From assembly GCA_045649205.1 (NCBI GenBank), contig JAZRPJ010000232.1:1-7734 (forward strand): 7,734 nt of DNA. Reading direction: 5' to 3'. Under the pieces are notes generated by a model. The model saw only the letters and a list, made by a program, of their open reading frames with translations. It was not told where the DNA came from and ran no database searches. The position numbers were made by a program, and so were the translations under genes. This document shows, in pieces, positions 1 to 7,119 of this stretch (positions within the stretch are counted from its first letter, which is position 1; each line of letters starts with the position of its first letter). Origin of the DNA: Flemingiibacterium sp045649205 (GTDB lineage: Bacteria > Bacillota > Clostridia > Oscillospirales > CAG-272).

Positions 1-429
1 AATGCAGAGAAGATCGCTCTTGATCCCCGTACCGCCCACAAGCTCAATACCGCTTTGGAGAAGCTCACTGCGCATACCGGAGTTTTCGCTGTTCACGCGG
101 TAGATATGCTGATTGTAGTAGAGCTTCTGTGGAGTTGCAGCGCCCTTTAACTTTGTCGCCACAACTCTGGCGATGGGGGTTGTATTATCTGGGCGAACCA
201 CAAGCAGCTTTCCGGTATTATCGGTGAGCTTATATATATTTTCCTGCTTTATGGAAGGATTCACCGTCACGAAAAGATCGTAATTTTCGATAGCCGGAGT
301 TGACACAAGGGAAAATCCCGCCGCCTCATAAATTTTAGAAAAGTCCGAGGTTATGGTATCGTATAATTTTGCTTCCTTATAGAGAAGGTCACGGGTACCC
401 TCCGGGATGGTTTTATTAAGTTTTGACAT
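1..429 (-). CDS. hisZ: ATP phosphoribosyltransferase regulatory subunit HisZ, N-terminal part (runs off the window)
   Basis: Reading the minus strand from ATG at 429 gives 143 codons with no stop before base 1, so the C-terminal portion is missing (the family is usually about 380-420 aa). HisZ is a catalytically inactive paralogue of histidyl-tRNA synthetase. It joins short-form HisG to make active ATP phosphoribosyltransferase, the first step of cytoplasmic histidine synthesis. The start has the family's IPEGTRDLL segment (residues 8-15). The diagnostic stretch is RPDNTTPIARVVAT (79-92), which matches the HisZ RPDxTTPIAR pattern, whereas true HisS has RPEGTA at this place. It is followed by YYNQHIYR and LLQSGIELVG, the degenerate motif-2 region. 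A purine-rich AGAAAGG lies at 447-441, 11 nt before the ATG, a slightly long but usable spacing. It follows polC in the same direction but has its own promoter. HisG would be expected downstream, outside the window (inference). HisS is the main alternative and is less likely. Confidence 0.82.
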   Translation of the reverse strand, partial: MSKLNKTIPEGTRDLLYKEAKLYDTITSDFSKIYEAAGFSLVSTPAIENYDLFVTVNPSIKQENIYKLTDNTGKLLVVRPDNTTPIARVVATKLKGAATPQKLYYNQHIYRVNSENSGMRSELLQSGIELVGGTGIKSDLLCI

Positions 430-468
430 ATTATAATTAACCTTTCTGGCGATTTCACTTTAGTATGC

Positions 469-486
469 TAATATGATACCATATTA
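469..486. promoter_or_regulatory. 18-bp palindrome over the hisZ -10 region, candidate operator
   Basis: The sequence reads TAATATG, four bases, CATATTA: a perfect 7-bp inverted repeat (469-475 and 480-486). It covers the whole -10 hexamer and part of the spacer of the hisZ promoter. A dimeric repressor bound here would block RNA polymerase. The position and symmetry are seen; the operator role is inferred. The cognate regulator cannot be identified from this window. Part of the symmetry could come from the AT-rich -10 region itself. Confidence 0.45.
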
Positions 487-501
487 TACCGCAAAAGTCA
501 A
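473..501 (-). promoter_or_regulatory. Sigma-A-type promoter of hisZ
   Basis: On the minus strand a -35 box TTGACT (501-496) and a -10 box TATCAT (478-473) are separated by exactly 17 bp, the optimal spacing for the housekeeping sigma factor. Transcription would begin near 466, leaving a leader of about 37 nt before the hisZ ATG. That is too short for a T-box or a classical attenuator. A perfect TATAAT also lies within the spacer (488-483), but 17 bp upstream of it there is only CATTTG, a poor -35, so the TTGACT/TATCAT pair is preferred. This is a sequence match only, with no transcript evidence. Confidence 0.72.
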
Positions 502-505
502 GTGG

Positions 506-532
506 CAAATGTTACATAACACGTTACATTTG
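506..532. promoter_or_regulatory. 27-bp imperfect palindrome upstream of the hisZ -35 box
   Basis: CAAATGT (506-512) is mirrored by ACATTTG (526-532), and three further inner pairs can form, giving 10 of 13 symmetric positions. The same element contains GTTACAT twice (511-517 and 523-529) with a 12-bp period. It ends 4 bp upstream of the -35 hexamer, about -40 to -66 from the predicted start, a usual place for an activator or an upstream repressor site. As a polC terminator it would be poor: the stem is AT-rich and no U-run follows. The regulatory role is inferred. Confidence 0.4.
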
Positions 533-582
533 GCGTAAGTTTTTGTGCTTTATTTAGATAAAGTGATAAAGTGGCGGCGATT

Positions 583-3500
583 TCAGAAAAACGAGAGCTG
601 ATTTGTTTCTGTAAGGTCGCCGAAAGCACCGTGTTTGCGGAGAAGATCGACCACCGCCTTTGACAGTCCTGCCTTGTTTTTAAGCTCCTCAATTGAGAGA
701 ATACGATCATTGTTTCTGACTTCGACGATCTTCTCTGCCGCCTTTTCGCCAAGTCCTCCGATAGCGGTGAAAGGCATACGGATCTTTCCGTCCTCGGGCT
801 TGAATGCAAAAGCTTCTGACTTGAATAAATCCACGGGCAGGAATTTAAGTCCGCGGCAGTACATCTCGTTTACCATCATGAATGTATCAACCGTTTCTTT
901 TTCCTTCTGGGTGGCATCTGTACCTTTTTTACGGATCTCCTCCATGACGGTTTTGATGCCGCTTCGTCCGCTCATGGCGATCTCCGCATCGAATCCTCCG
1001 GGGGCAACGGACAAAAATGCCGCGTAAAACTCAAGGGGATAATAGATCTTGTACCAGCCCAGGCGAATCGCCGACATAACGTACGCCGCCGCGTGGGCTT
1101 TCGGGAACATGTATTTGATCTTCTTGCAGGAGGCAATATACCAATCGGGGACACCGTGCTCGCGCATGGTAGCTTCGTATTCGGGCTTGAGTCCCTTACC
1201 CTTTCGCACGTCCTCCATAATTTTGAAGGAAATGGCGTTTTCGATACCGTACTGCTGGATAAGAACCAGCATAATTCCGTCACGGGTACCGATAACCTGG
1301 GAAATATCGCAGATTCCGTCCTTGATCAGATCCTGAGCGTTGCCGAGCCACACGTCCGTGCCATGGGTAAGACCCGAGATCTGCATAAGGTCGGCAAAGG
1401 TTTTGGGCTTCGCATCGCAGAGTACGCTCTGAATGAAGCGTGTACCCATCTCGGGAAGTCCGAGAGTTCCGAGAGGACAGCCGAGATCGTCTGCGGTAAC
1501 TCCGAGAGGCGCAGTTGATGCGAACAGCTCGTACACCGCCTTATCGTTCATTTTAACATCCATAACCGAAGTATTTGTGTACTTTTCAAGCCACTTATAC
1601 TTGGTCGGAATATCGTGTCCAAGCTCGTCAAGCTTCAGAATAGTATCGTGAAGATATGTAAAAGCGAAGTGGGTGGTTACGATATCGGAATTCGGGTCAT
1701 CGGCAGGATGCTGTACCGGAGTGAAGTCGTAAACATCGTATTCACGGGGTACAACGATGATTCCGCCGGGATGCTGTCCCGTGGTACGCTTGATACCAAC
1801 CGCTGATTCAACAAGACGGTCAATTTCCGCCTTGTTAAGTGATTTTTTATGTTCTTCAAGGTACTTCACCACATAGCCATATGCGGTTTTTGCGGCAACC
1901 GTACCGAGAGTTCCGGCACGGAACACGTTTTCCGAGCCGAAAAGTTCTTCGGTGTATTTGTGGACTCTGCCCTGCACTTCACCGGAGAAGTTAAGGTCAA
2001 TATCCGGCGACTTGTCACCGAAGAAACCGAGGAAGGTTTCGAAGGGTATGTCATGTCCGTCGCCAACAAGCTTCTCACCGCATTTCGGACAGTCTTTGTC
2101 GGGAAGATCAAAGCCCGAACCAACAGAGCCATCGGTTATAAATTCAGAGTACTGACACTTTGGGCAGTAATAATGGGGCGGCAGAGGGTTGACCTCCGAA
2201 ATACCCGACATAGACGCAACAAATGATGAGCCTACCGAGCCGCGAGAGCCTACGAGGTATCCCTGCTCCTCGCTATACTGCACAAGCTTCTGTGCAATCA
2301 TGTAGAGCACCGCAAAGCCGTTCTTGATAATGGAAGTAAGCTCTTTGTCAAGCCGTGCCGTTACAATTTCCGGGAGCGGATCGCCGTAGAGCTTCTTCGC
2401 CTTGTCCCAGCAGCGCTGCTGCAATTCTTCTTCCGCGCCCTCAAGATTCGGGGTATATGTACCCTCGGGAATTGGGCGCACTTCTTCGATCATATCAGCG
2501 ATAAGGTTGGGATTTTTGACGACGACCTCGTACGCCGCCTCCTCCCCGAGGTAGGAAAATTCTGCAAGCATTTCATCGGTGGTACGGAAATAAAGACCGA
2601 TATCACGGTCAGCATCGGAGAATTTCTGTCCCGCAAGGAGAATTTTTCTTGTTATTTCGTCGCCCTTTTCTGCGAAATGTGCATCGCAGGTAGCACAAAC
2701 CGGCTTGTTAAGCTTTTTGCCGAGATTGTAAATTCGTCGGTTTATATCCCTAAGCCCTTCCTCCTCCTTTACCTTTTCCTCGGCAATCATGAACCCGTTA
2801 TTGCAGAGGGGTTGGATTTCAAGATAATCGTAAAATTCCGCGATTTCTTCGATTTCCTTCTCGCTCTTTCCACCGAGAATCGCCTGATACAGCTCTCCCG
2901 CCTCGCAAGCAGACCCAATGATAAGTCCGTCGCGGCACTGTTCTATGAGTGTTTTGGGAGTTCTCGGTACCCGTCGGTAGTAGTTAAGATAGCTTTCGGA
3001 TATGATCTTGTAGAGATTTTTAAGTCCCACCTTGTTTTTTACAAGGAGTATCTGATGATAGGGACGCAGCTTTAACGGGTCGGAACGCTCACTCATAAGC
3101 TGCTGCATTTCACGAAGATTTGATGCACCCTCATCGCGGATTTTCTTAAAGAGGCAGATTAAAATACGCGCCAGAATATCCGCATCGTCGCAGGCACGGT
3201 GGTGATTGAATTCTCCAAGCTCGAAATATTTCGCCAGCACGTCAAGCTTATGCTTTGAAAGCTCCGGGTTTACATATCTCGACATAGCAACGGTGTCAAG
3301 ATACGGATTTGCAAATTCGATTCGGTGTTCATTTGCCACCTTGCGTATGAATGAAATATCGAATGATGCATTATGTGCCACAAGGATTCGCCCATCGGCA
3401 AATTTCAGGAACTCCTCCACCGCCGTCTTATTATCGGGGGCATCCGCCACCATTTCGTCGGTGATTCCCGTAAGCTCCGTGATGTTCGACGGAATATGCT

Positions 3501-4971
3501 CACCGGGATTTGAGAAGGTGTTGAAGGTATCGATAATTTCGTTACCCTTCAAAATCACCGCACCGATTTCGGTTATATTGCAGTATGAGGGAGAAAGTCC
3601 GGTGGTTTCAATATCGAAAACGCAGTATTCACCGTCGAAATCCGTTTTCAGGTGATCTTCCGTTGCATCGCCGAAAAGGACTCTCGCCGTATCGTCAACA
3701 AAATAGTTCTCGATTCCGTAGATAACCTTCATTCCGAGCTTTTCCGCCGCACTCATGGCGAGAGGATATGCCTGTACATTGCCGTGGTCGGTAATCGCCA
3801 CTGCCTTGTGTCCCCAGGAATGGGCGAGCTTTACAAGGTCAGCCGGGGCAATTATAGCATCCATGCTTGACATTTGAGTGTGGCAATGAAGCTCCACACG
3901 CTTATTTTCCGCATCATCTGTGCGATATTTCTGTGATATTTTTGCCACGGCGGCAGGAACTATAATGGCTTCGTTATCAAAGGTGTCGATTTTGGAATAG
4001 CCCTTGATTGCTACGGTCATGCCCTTCTTGATATTATCAAGATATGGCGCAAGGCTTTCCTTGGACTGTGCCATTTTTATGTAGATTGATGAATCTTTGT
4101 CGGTGATAGCAAAGGTCAGAATAAGCTTGTCCCCTTTGCGTGTTTCCTTTGTTTCAAAGGAGAATACCTCGCCGAGAACCACTATATTCTTCTGCGGTCC
4201 GACTATATTTCTGATGGGAGTGGGATTTACAATTTCAAATGGGTCGCCGATTACATATTCCGGTGAGGACACATCGAAGATCTTCTCTCCCACCTTGAAT
4301 ATCTCGCCCACCTGCTCACACTTCACCTCGGTCAAGTTGAGAGTTGAAATATGCTCGAAGCTTGCAAACTTGTCCTCCGGCACTGGCTTTGTTTCTTCCG
4401 GCGGCACAGAGTGCGAAATCGCTTCATGCTGCTGTCTTGCGATTCTTTCCATCTCCGCAAGCTGTGCTTCAATAGCGGAATTTGATGCCTCGTATCTGCC
4501 GTTATGTATAAGCTCAACCTCGTATCTTATCCCAAACTCGCCGAAAATTATATTTGATATTATTTCATTGGTTCTTGCCGAGTAGAGAAGCTCCACGCCC
4601 CCGTTGGTTGTGGAAACCTCAATTGTCAGCTTGTTTTCCTTTGCGGAAAAATCGTACTCGTTGAAAAAGCCTCTCGATACCGCCCCCACACGGTTAAGCT
4701 CACGCATAACCTCGGGGACATAGGAGAGATCCCAAAGCTCCTTATTATAATGGGGAAGCAGGCGTACGACATTCAAATCGTACGCCTCTCTGATTTTTTC
4801 TTCAATCTCATATAAGCTGTCCTTTGGGATGATCCGTGGGAAGGATACGTCCGCTTCAACCATTCTGTGCTCTATGTCAACACGGTGCACGATATCCGTG
4901 GCAAGGTCAAGAAGCTCTCGCTCACTGGCAGTCTGCTTATATCTCGCAAAAATTTTATCGAATCTGTTCAT
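583..4971 (-). CDS. polC: DNA polymerase III alpha subunit, Gram-positive PolC type, with built-in 3'-5' exonuclease
   Basis: This is the replicative polymerase of low-GC Gram-positive bacteria, acting at the fork with the sliding clamp. Its 1462 aa are close to the roughly 1440 aa of Bacillus PolC. Domains in order: N-terminal domain (about 1-160), a charged linker (165-205), an OB fold (about 258-345), and a PHP domain. The PHP domain starts at VELHCHT (359-365) with D371, ITDH (393-396) and GIE, and resumes after the exonuclease, including CDAHF (762-766). The inserted DEDDh proofreading exonuclease (about 447-615) has D453/E455 in FDIETTGL, D538 in HNASFD, and H591/D596 in HHRACDDA. A four-cysteine zinc site lies at C936, C939, C961 and C964. 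The palm aspartates are D990/D992 in PDIDLNFSG and D1115 in KLDELGHD. KKIKYMFPKAHAAAYV (1283-1298) is conserved, and a helix-hairpin-helix follows near 1400-1420. The C terminus, QLSFF, fits the clamp-binding QLSLF consensus. All key residues are present. The ATG at 4971 has GGAG (4982-4979) 7 nt upstream. It is the last gene of the dxr-rseP-ispG-polC run; stop TGA. Confidence 0.98.
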   Translation of the reverse strand: MNRFDKIFARYKQTASERELLDLATDIVHRVDIEHRMVEADVSFPRIIPKDSLYEIEEKIREAYDLNVVRLLPHYNKELWDLSYVPEVMRELNRVGAVSRGFFNEYDFSAKENKLTIEVSTTNGGVELLYSARTNEIISNIIFGEFGIRYEVELIHNGRYEASNSAIEAQLAEMERIARQQHEAISHSVPPEETKPVPEDKFASFEHISTLNLTEVKCEQVGEIFKVGEKIFDVSSPEYVIGDPFEIVNPTPIRNIVGPQKNIVVLGEVFSFETKETRKGDKLILTFAITDKDSSIYIKMAQSKESLAPYLDNIKKGMTVAIKGYSKIDTFDNEAIIVPAAVAKISQKYRTDDAENKRVELHCHTQMSSMDAIIAPADLVKLAHSWGHKAVAITDHGNVQAYPLAMSAAEKLGMKVIYGIENYFVDDTARVLFGDATEDHLKTDFDGEYCVFDIETTGLSPSYCNITEIGAVILKGNEIIDTFNTFSNPGEHIPSNITELTGITDEMVADAPDNKTAVEEFLKFADGRILVAHNASFDISFIRKVANEHRIEFANPYLDTVAMSRYVNPELSKHKLDVLAKYFELGEFNHHRACDDADILARILICLFKKIRDEGASNLREMQQLMSERSDPLKLRPYHQILLVKNKVGLKNLYKIISESYLNYYRRVPRTPKTLIEQCRDGLIIGSACEAGELYQAILGGKSEKEIEEIAEFYDYLEIQPLCNNGFMIAEEKVKEEEGLRDINRRIYNLGKKLNKPVCATCDAHFAEKGDEITRKILLAGQKFSDADRDIGLYFRTTDEMLAEFSYLGEEAAYEVVVKNPNLIADMIEEVRPIPEGTYTPNLEGAEEELQQRCWDKAKKLYGDPLPEIVTARLDKELTSIIKNGFAVLYMIAQKLVQYSEEQGYLVGSRGSVGSSFVASMSGISEVNPLPPHYYCPKCQYSEFITDGSVGSGFDLPDKDCPKCGEKLVGDGHDIPFETFLGFFGDKSPDIDLNFSGEVQGRVHKYTEELFGSENVFRAGTLGTVAAKTAYGYVVKYLEEHKKSLNKAEIDRLVESAVGIKRTTGQHPGGIIVVPREYDVYDFTPVQHPADDPNSDIVTTHFAFTYLHDTILKLDELGHDIPTKYKWLEKYTNTSVMDVKMNDKAVYELFASTAPLGVTADDLGCPLGTLGLPEMGTRFIQSVLCDAKPKTFADLMQISGLTHGTDVWLGNAQDLIKDGICDISQVIGTRDGIMLVLIQQYGIENAISFKIMEDVRKGKGLKPEYEATMREHGVPDWYIASCKKIKYMFPKAHAAAYVMSAIRLGWYKIYYPLEFYAAFLSVAPGGFDAEIAMSGRSGIKTVMEEIRKKGTDATQKEKETVDTFMMVNEMYCRGLKFLPVDLFKSEAFAFKPEDGKIRMPFTAIGGLGEKAAEKIVEVRNNDRILSIEELKNKAGLSKAVVDLLRKHGAFGDLTETNQLSFF
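4760..4787. repeat. Perfect 10-bp inverted repeat (hairpin) inside the 5' part of polC
   Basis: AGGCGTACGA (4760-4769) and TCGTACGCCT (4778-4787) are exact reverse complements around an 8-nt loop. Each arm also contains the self-complementary CGTACG. The element lies about 185-212 nt into polC, in codons for residues 62-71. On the plus strand it is followed, after 6 nt, by six T residues (4794-4799), so it resembles an intrinsic terminator for antisense transcripts. In the polC mRNA it would be a strong hairpin without a following U-run. The symmetry is seen directly; any role is inference, and codon choice alone could have produced it. Confidence 0.6.
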
Positions 4972-4999
4972 TTTTGCTCTCCGATCGGTGTCAAAGCAC

Positions 5000-6076
5000 C
5001 TACATCTTATTTATTTCGTCTTTGAGGACATTTAATATATCGCCCTCTGGAATTTTTTTGATGATCTCGCCTTTTTTGAAAAGCAGTGCCTCGCCGACTC
5101 CGCCGGCAATTCCGATATCCGCTTCTCTTGCCTCACCGGGGCCGTTCACAGCGCACCCCATAAGCGCTACCTTCAATTTGCGGGATGGCTTCAGATAAGG
5201 CATTACCTCATCTTCGAACTTTGCCACAAGGTCAATAAGCTCTATTTTCGTACGTCCGCAGGTGGGGCAGGATACGATCTCAATCAGATCCGTCCCGTTC
5301 ATATTAAGAGCGCTGAGAAGTGCCTTACCCTCCTTGACCTCAAGCAAAGGGTCAGCGGTGAGGGATACTCGGATCGTGTCGCCGATACCGTCAGCAAGGA
5401 GAGAACCGATACCTACCGCACTTTTAAGTCTGCCCATGGAGAGGCTTCCAGCCTCAGTGACTCCGATATGTAGCGGATAATCGGTGGATTTACGAAGTAT
5501 TCTATTGGCGTCGATCATGGTGCGTACATCCGAGGATTTTATGGAAATCACGATATCCTCAAAATTCAGCTCCTCAAGTATGTGAACATGCTCCATTGCG
5601 CTTTCGGCAAGCGCCTCGGCGGTGGGAGCACCGTATTTTTCAAGAATATCTTTTTTAAGAGAGCCGCTGTTGACTCCGATCCTTATGGGAATTCCTCGTT
5701 CGCGGCAAGCGGAAACCACCTCGCGGACCTTGTCCTTTGAGCCGATATTTCCGGGGTTTATTCGAATTTTATCAATACCTGCCTCAGCGCATCCGAGGGC
5801 GATCTTATAATCGAAATGGATATCGGAAACCAGCGGCACGGAGATATCCGAAGCCTTCAGCCGGCGTATTGTTTCAACCGCTTCCATATCGGGTACGGCG
5901 ATGCGGACAATGTCACATCCGGCAAGCTCCAAAGCCTTGGTCTGCTCATATACGGCGGCATAGTCGTGAGTGTCCACGTTGGTCATGGACTGCACGGTAA
6001 TGGGTGCGCCGCCACCTATTTGTATATCTTTAACCCGCACGGAGCGGGACTTTTTTTCGTTTGTCATTTTTCTCAT
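5000..6076 (-). CDS. ispG: 4-hydroxy-3-methylbut-2-en-1-yl diphosphate synthase (flavodoxin), IspG/GcpE
   Basis: IspG is a cytoplasmic [4Fe-4S] enzyme that reductively opens methylerythritol cyclodiphosphate to HMBPP, the penultimate MEP-pathway step. The 358-aa reading is the short bacterial form: a TIM barrel followed by an iron-sulphur domain, without the extra insert of plant and chlamydial proteins. Visible family segments are PITVQSMTNVDT (25-36), SDIHFDY (84-90), KIRINPGNIG (103-112), GVNSGSL (134-140) and LHIGVTEAG (202-210). Expected cluster ligands are C270 and C273 in SCPTCGR, and C308 and E315 in MGCAVNGPGE. All are present. The ATG at 6076 overlaps the rseP stop in an ATGA arrangement but has AGG directly abutting it. 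The ATG at 6067 (codon 4) has the same AGGA about 9 nt upstream and is an equally good or better start, giving 355 aa. Stop TAG, 28 bp before polC. Together with dxr it places two MEP enzymes in one operon. Confidence 0.96.
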   Translation of the reverse strand: MRKMTNEKKSRSVRVKDIQIGGGAPITVQSMTNVDTHDYAAVYEQTKALELAGCDIVRIAVPDMEAVETIRRLKASDISVPLVSDIHFDYKIALGCAEAGIDKIRINPGNIGSKDKVREVVSACRERGIPIRIGVNSGSLKKDILEKYGAPTAEALAESAMEHVHILEELNFEDIVISIKSSDVRTMIDANRILRKSTDYPLHIGVTEAGSLSMGRLKSAVGIGSLLADGIGDTIRVSLTADPLLEVKEGKALLSALNMNGTDLIEIVSCPTCGRTKIELIDLVAKFEDEVMPYLKPSRKLKVALMGCAVNGPGEAREADIGIAGGVGEALLFKKGEIIKKIPEGDILNVLKDEINKM

Positions 6077-6079
6077 CCT
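6065..6079 (-). promoter_or_regulatory. Ribosome binding site and dual start of ispG
   Basis: The minus strand reads AGGATGAGAAAAATG from 6079 to 6065. The AGGA cannot serve the first ATG (6076), because it touches it, but it is well placed for the second ATG (6067). The first ATG overlaps the rseP TGA by 4 bp, so terminating ribosomes could restart there by coupling. Which start is used cannot be settled from the sequence; the second is slightly favoured on Shine-Dalgarno spacing. Confidence 0.5.
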
Positions 6080-7104
6080 ATAATCGTAAAGACGTCTTTA
6101 ATGGCAATAAACACCATGAAAATAAGAAGAACCACAATTCCTACAAAGTGAACGTAACCCTCAACCTGCGGCTTCAAGGGCTTTCGGCGTATAAGCTCGA
6201 TAAGCTGGAAGAAAAGCCGTCCGCCATCAAGTGCCGGTAAGGGTAGAAGATTGACGACCCCAAGATTCATGGCGATCATGACTACAAGTCCGAGGAAGCT
6301 TCCCACACCGGCAGAGGCGGTTTGACTTACCGCAGTCGTAACACCGACAGGGCCGGAAATATGCTCAACGCCGTACCGTCCGCCAATCATATCGGCGAGA
6401 GTTTCCCAAACCATTTTTACATTGGAAAAGGACCGCCAGAAAATATGTTCCACCACGTTAGTGAAATTTTTAGCTTCGGGGTACACTCTGAAATCCGCCA
6501 TACCGAAGACAACGCCGCTTTCAACGACCGTCGGAAACTGCACATCCTTAAGTGTAACGACCTCCCCGTTTCGCCTTACCACCACGTCGATGGGTTCATA
6601 TGCGTCGTGCATGATCTCATAGGACAGATCACCGGCAACGTGTACCGAATCCCCGTCGACTTTGAGAATTTCATCACCGATCATAAGACCGTACTGCGAG
6701 GACAGCGAATTTTCGGCAAACTCTGCCACGGTCGTTCCTGCGAGTCGTTCAGAGCTTAAAACAATGATACTCATAACGAGAACACCCGTCAAAATATTCA
6801 TAAAAGCACCGGCAGCGGTAATAATCATTCTCTGCCATACCGGCTTTTTAAAGAGGGCATTTTCGTCATCGCTGTCCGTATCCTCGCCCACCATTGAAAC
6901 AAAGCCTCCGATGGGAAAAAGACGTATGGAATACACGATCCCTGTTTTTTTCGATTTGTGTGAAAGAATTTTAGGACCCATGCCAAGGGCAAATTCATTG
7001 ACGGGAACTTTAAAGAGCCTTGCCGTAATAAAATGTCCGAATTCATGAACCAAAATCAGAGCAGAAAGCATTAAAACCGTCAATATAATGTGCCAGAAAT
7101 TCAT
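6073..7104 (-). CDS. rseP: Site-2-type intramembrane zinc metalloprotease, RseP/RasP family
   Basis: This is a multi-spanning membrane protease that cuts substrates inside the bilayer. In Bacillus the homologue RasP processes the anti-sigma factor RsiW and signal-peptide remnants; the substrates here are unknown. The first membrane segment (about 5-27) carries the HEFGH zinc site (H20, E21, H24). Conserved GMGP (41-44) and FPIGGFVSMVGE (63-74) follow, then an acidic stretch (74-81) and a second hydrophobic segment (about 93-117). A single PDZ domain lies near 120-190, with YGLMIGDEILKVDG inside it. The third segment (about 268-288) runs into NLLPLPALDGGR (285-296), whose D293 supplies the remaining zinc ligand. 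The last segment is at about 318-337. The length of 343 aa fits clostridial one-PDZ members and is shorter than Bacillus RasP (about 420 aa). The ATG at 7104 has a good AGGAGT (7116-7111) 6 nt upstream, next to the dxr stop. The stop overlaps the longer ispG start. Catalytic residues are intact. Confidence 0.95.
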   Translation of the reverse strand: MNFWHIILTVLMLSALILVHEFGHFITARLFKVPVNEFALGMGPKILSHKSKKTGIVYSIRLFPIGGFVSMVGEDTDSDDENALFKKPVWQRMIITAAGAFMNILTGVLVMSIIVLSSERLAGTTVAEFAENSLSSQYGLMIGDEILKVDGDSVHVAGDLSYEIMHDAYEPIDVVVRRNGEVVTLKDVQFPTVVESGVVFGMADFRVYPEAKNFTNVVEHIFWRSFSNVKMVWETLADMIGGRYGVEHISGPVGVTTAVSQTASAGVGSFLGLVVMIAMNLGVVNLLPLPALDGGRLFFQLIELIRRKPLKPQVEGYVHFVGIVVLLIFMVFIAIKDVFTIIG

Positions 7105-7119
7105 ACACTTACTCCTAAT

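Larger units (their letters stand above)
430..582. other. Intergenic region between polC and hisZ
   Basis: This 153-bp stretch is the only sizeable non-coding gap. It holds the hisZ promoter, two palindromes and the hisZ ribosome binding site. Just after the polC stop there is only a weak AT-rich stem-loop on the minus strand (CTTTAT, CTAA, ATAAAG; 565-550) with no clear U-run, so I find no convincing intrinsic terminator for polC. The 10-mer GGCGATTTCA occurs at both ends (448-457 and 576-585), probably by chance. Confidence 0.7.

Noticed and set aside
550..565. Weak stem-loop CTTTAT-CTAA-ATAAAG after polC as a terminator
   Set aside because: The stem is six pairs with a single G-C and no U-run follows, so it does not meet the pattern of an intrinsic terminator.
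448..585. 10-mer GGCGATTTCA at both ends of the polC-hisZ gap (448-457 and 576-585) as attachment-site-like direct repeats
   Set aside because: It is too short. One copy overlaps the polC stop codon and the other lies in the hisZ leader, and no integrase or cargo lies between them. Chance is sufficient.
498..809. 103-codon minus-strand frame running from the end of polC into the intergenic gap
   Set aside because: It is out of frame with polC over most of its length, has a low-complexity basic composition, and has no ribosome binding site. The polC frame, with its QLSFF C terminus, accounts for this DNA.
3206..3655. 149-codon open frame on the plus strand
   Set aside because: It is antisense to the conserved exonuclease domain of polC, which explains the sequence fully. 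It is a shadow frame.
4097..4585. 162-codon open frame on the plus strand
   Set aside because: It lies wholly antisense to the N-terminal, linker and OB-fold region of polC. Its translation has no recognisable domain, and no ribosome binding site or promoter supports it.
4972..4999. Short symmetric sequences (CCGATCGG; GGTG/CACC) between ispG and polC as a regulatory element
   Set aside because: The symmetry is only 4 bp per arm in a 28-bp gap that also holds the polC ribosome binding site. It is not distinguishable from chance.
6322..6759. 145-codon open frame on the plus strand within rseP
   Set aside because: It is antisense to the PDZ and third membrane-segment region of rseP, with no family resemblance and no start signals.
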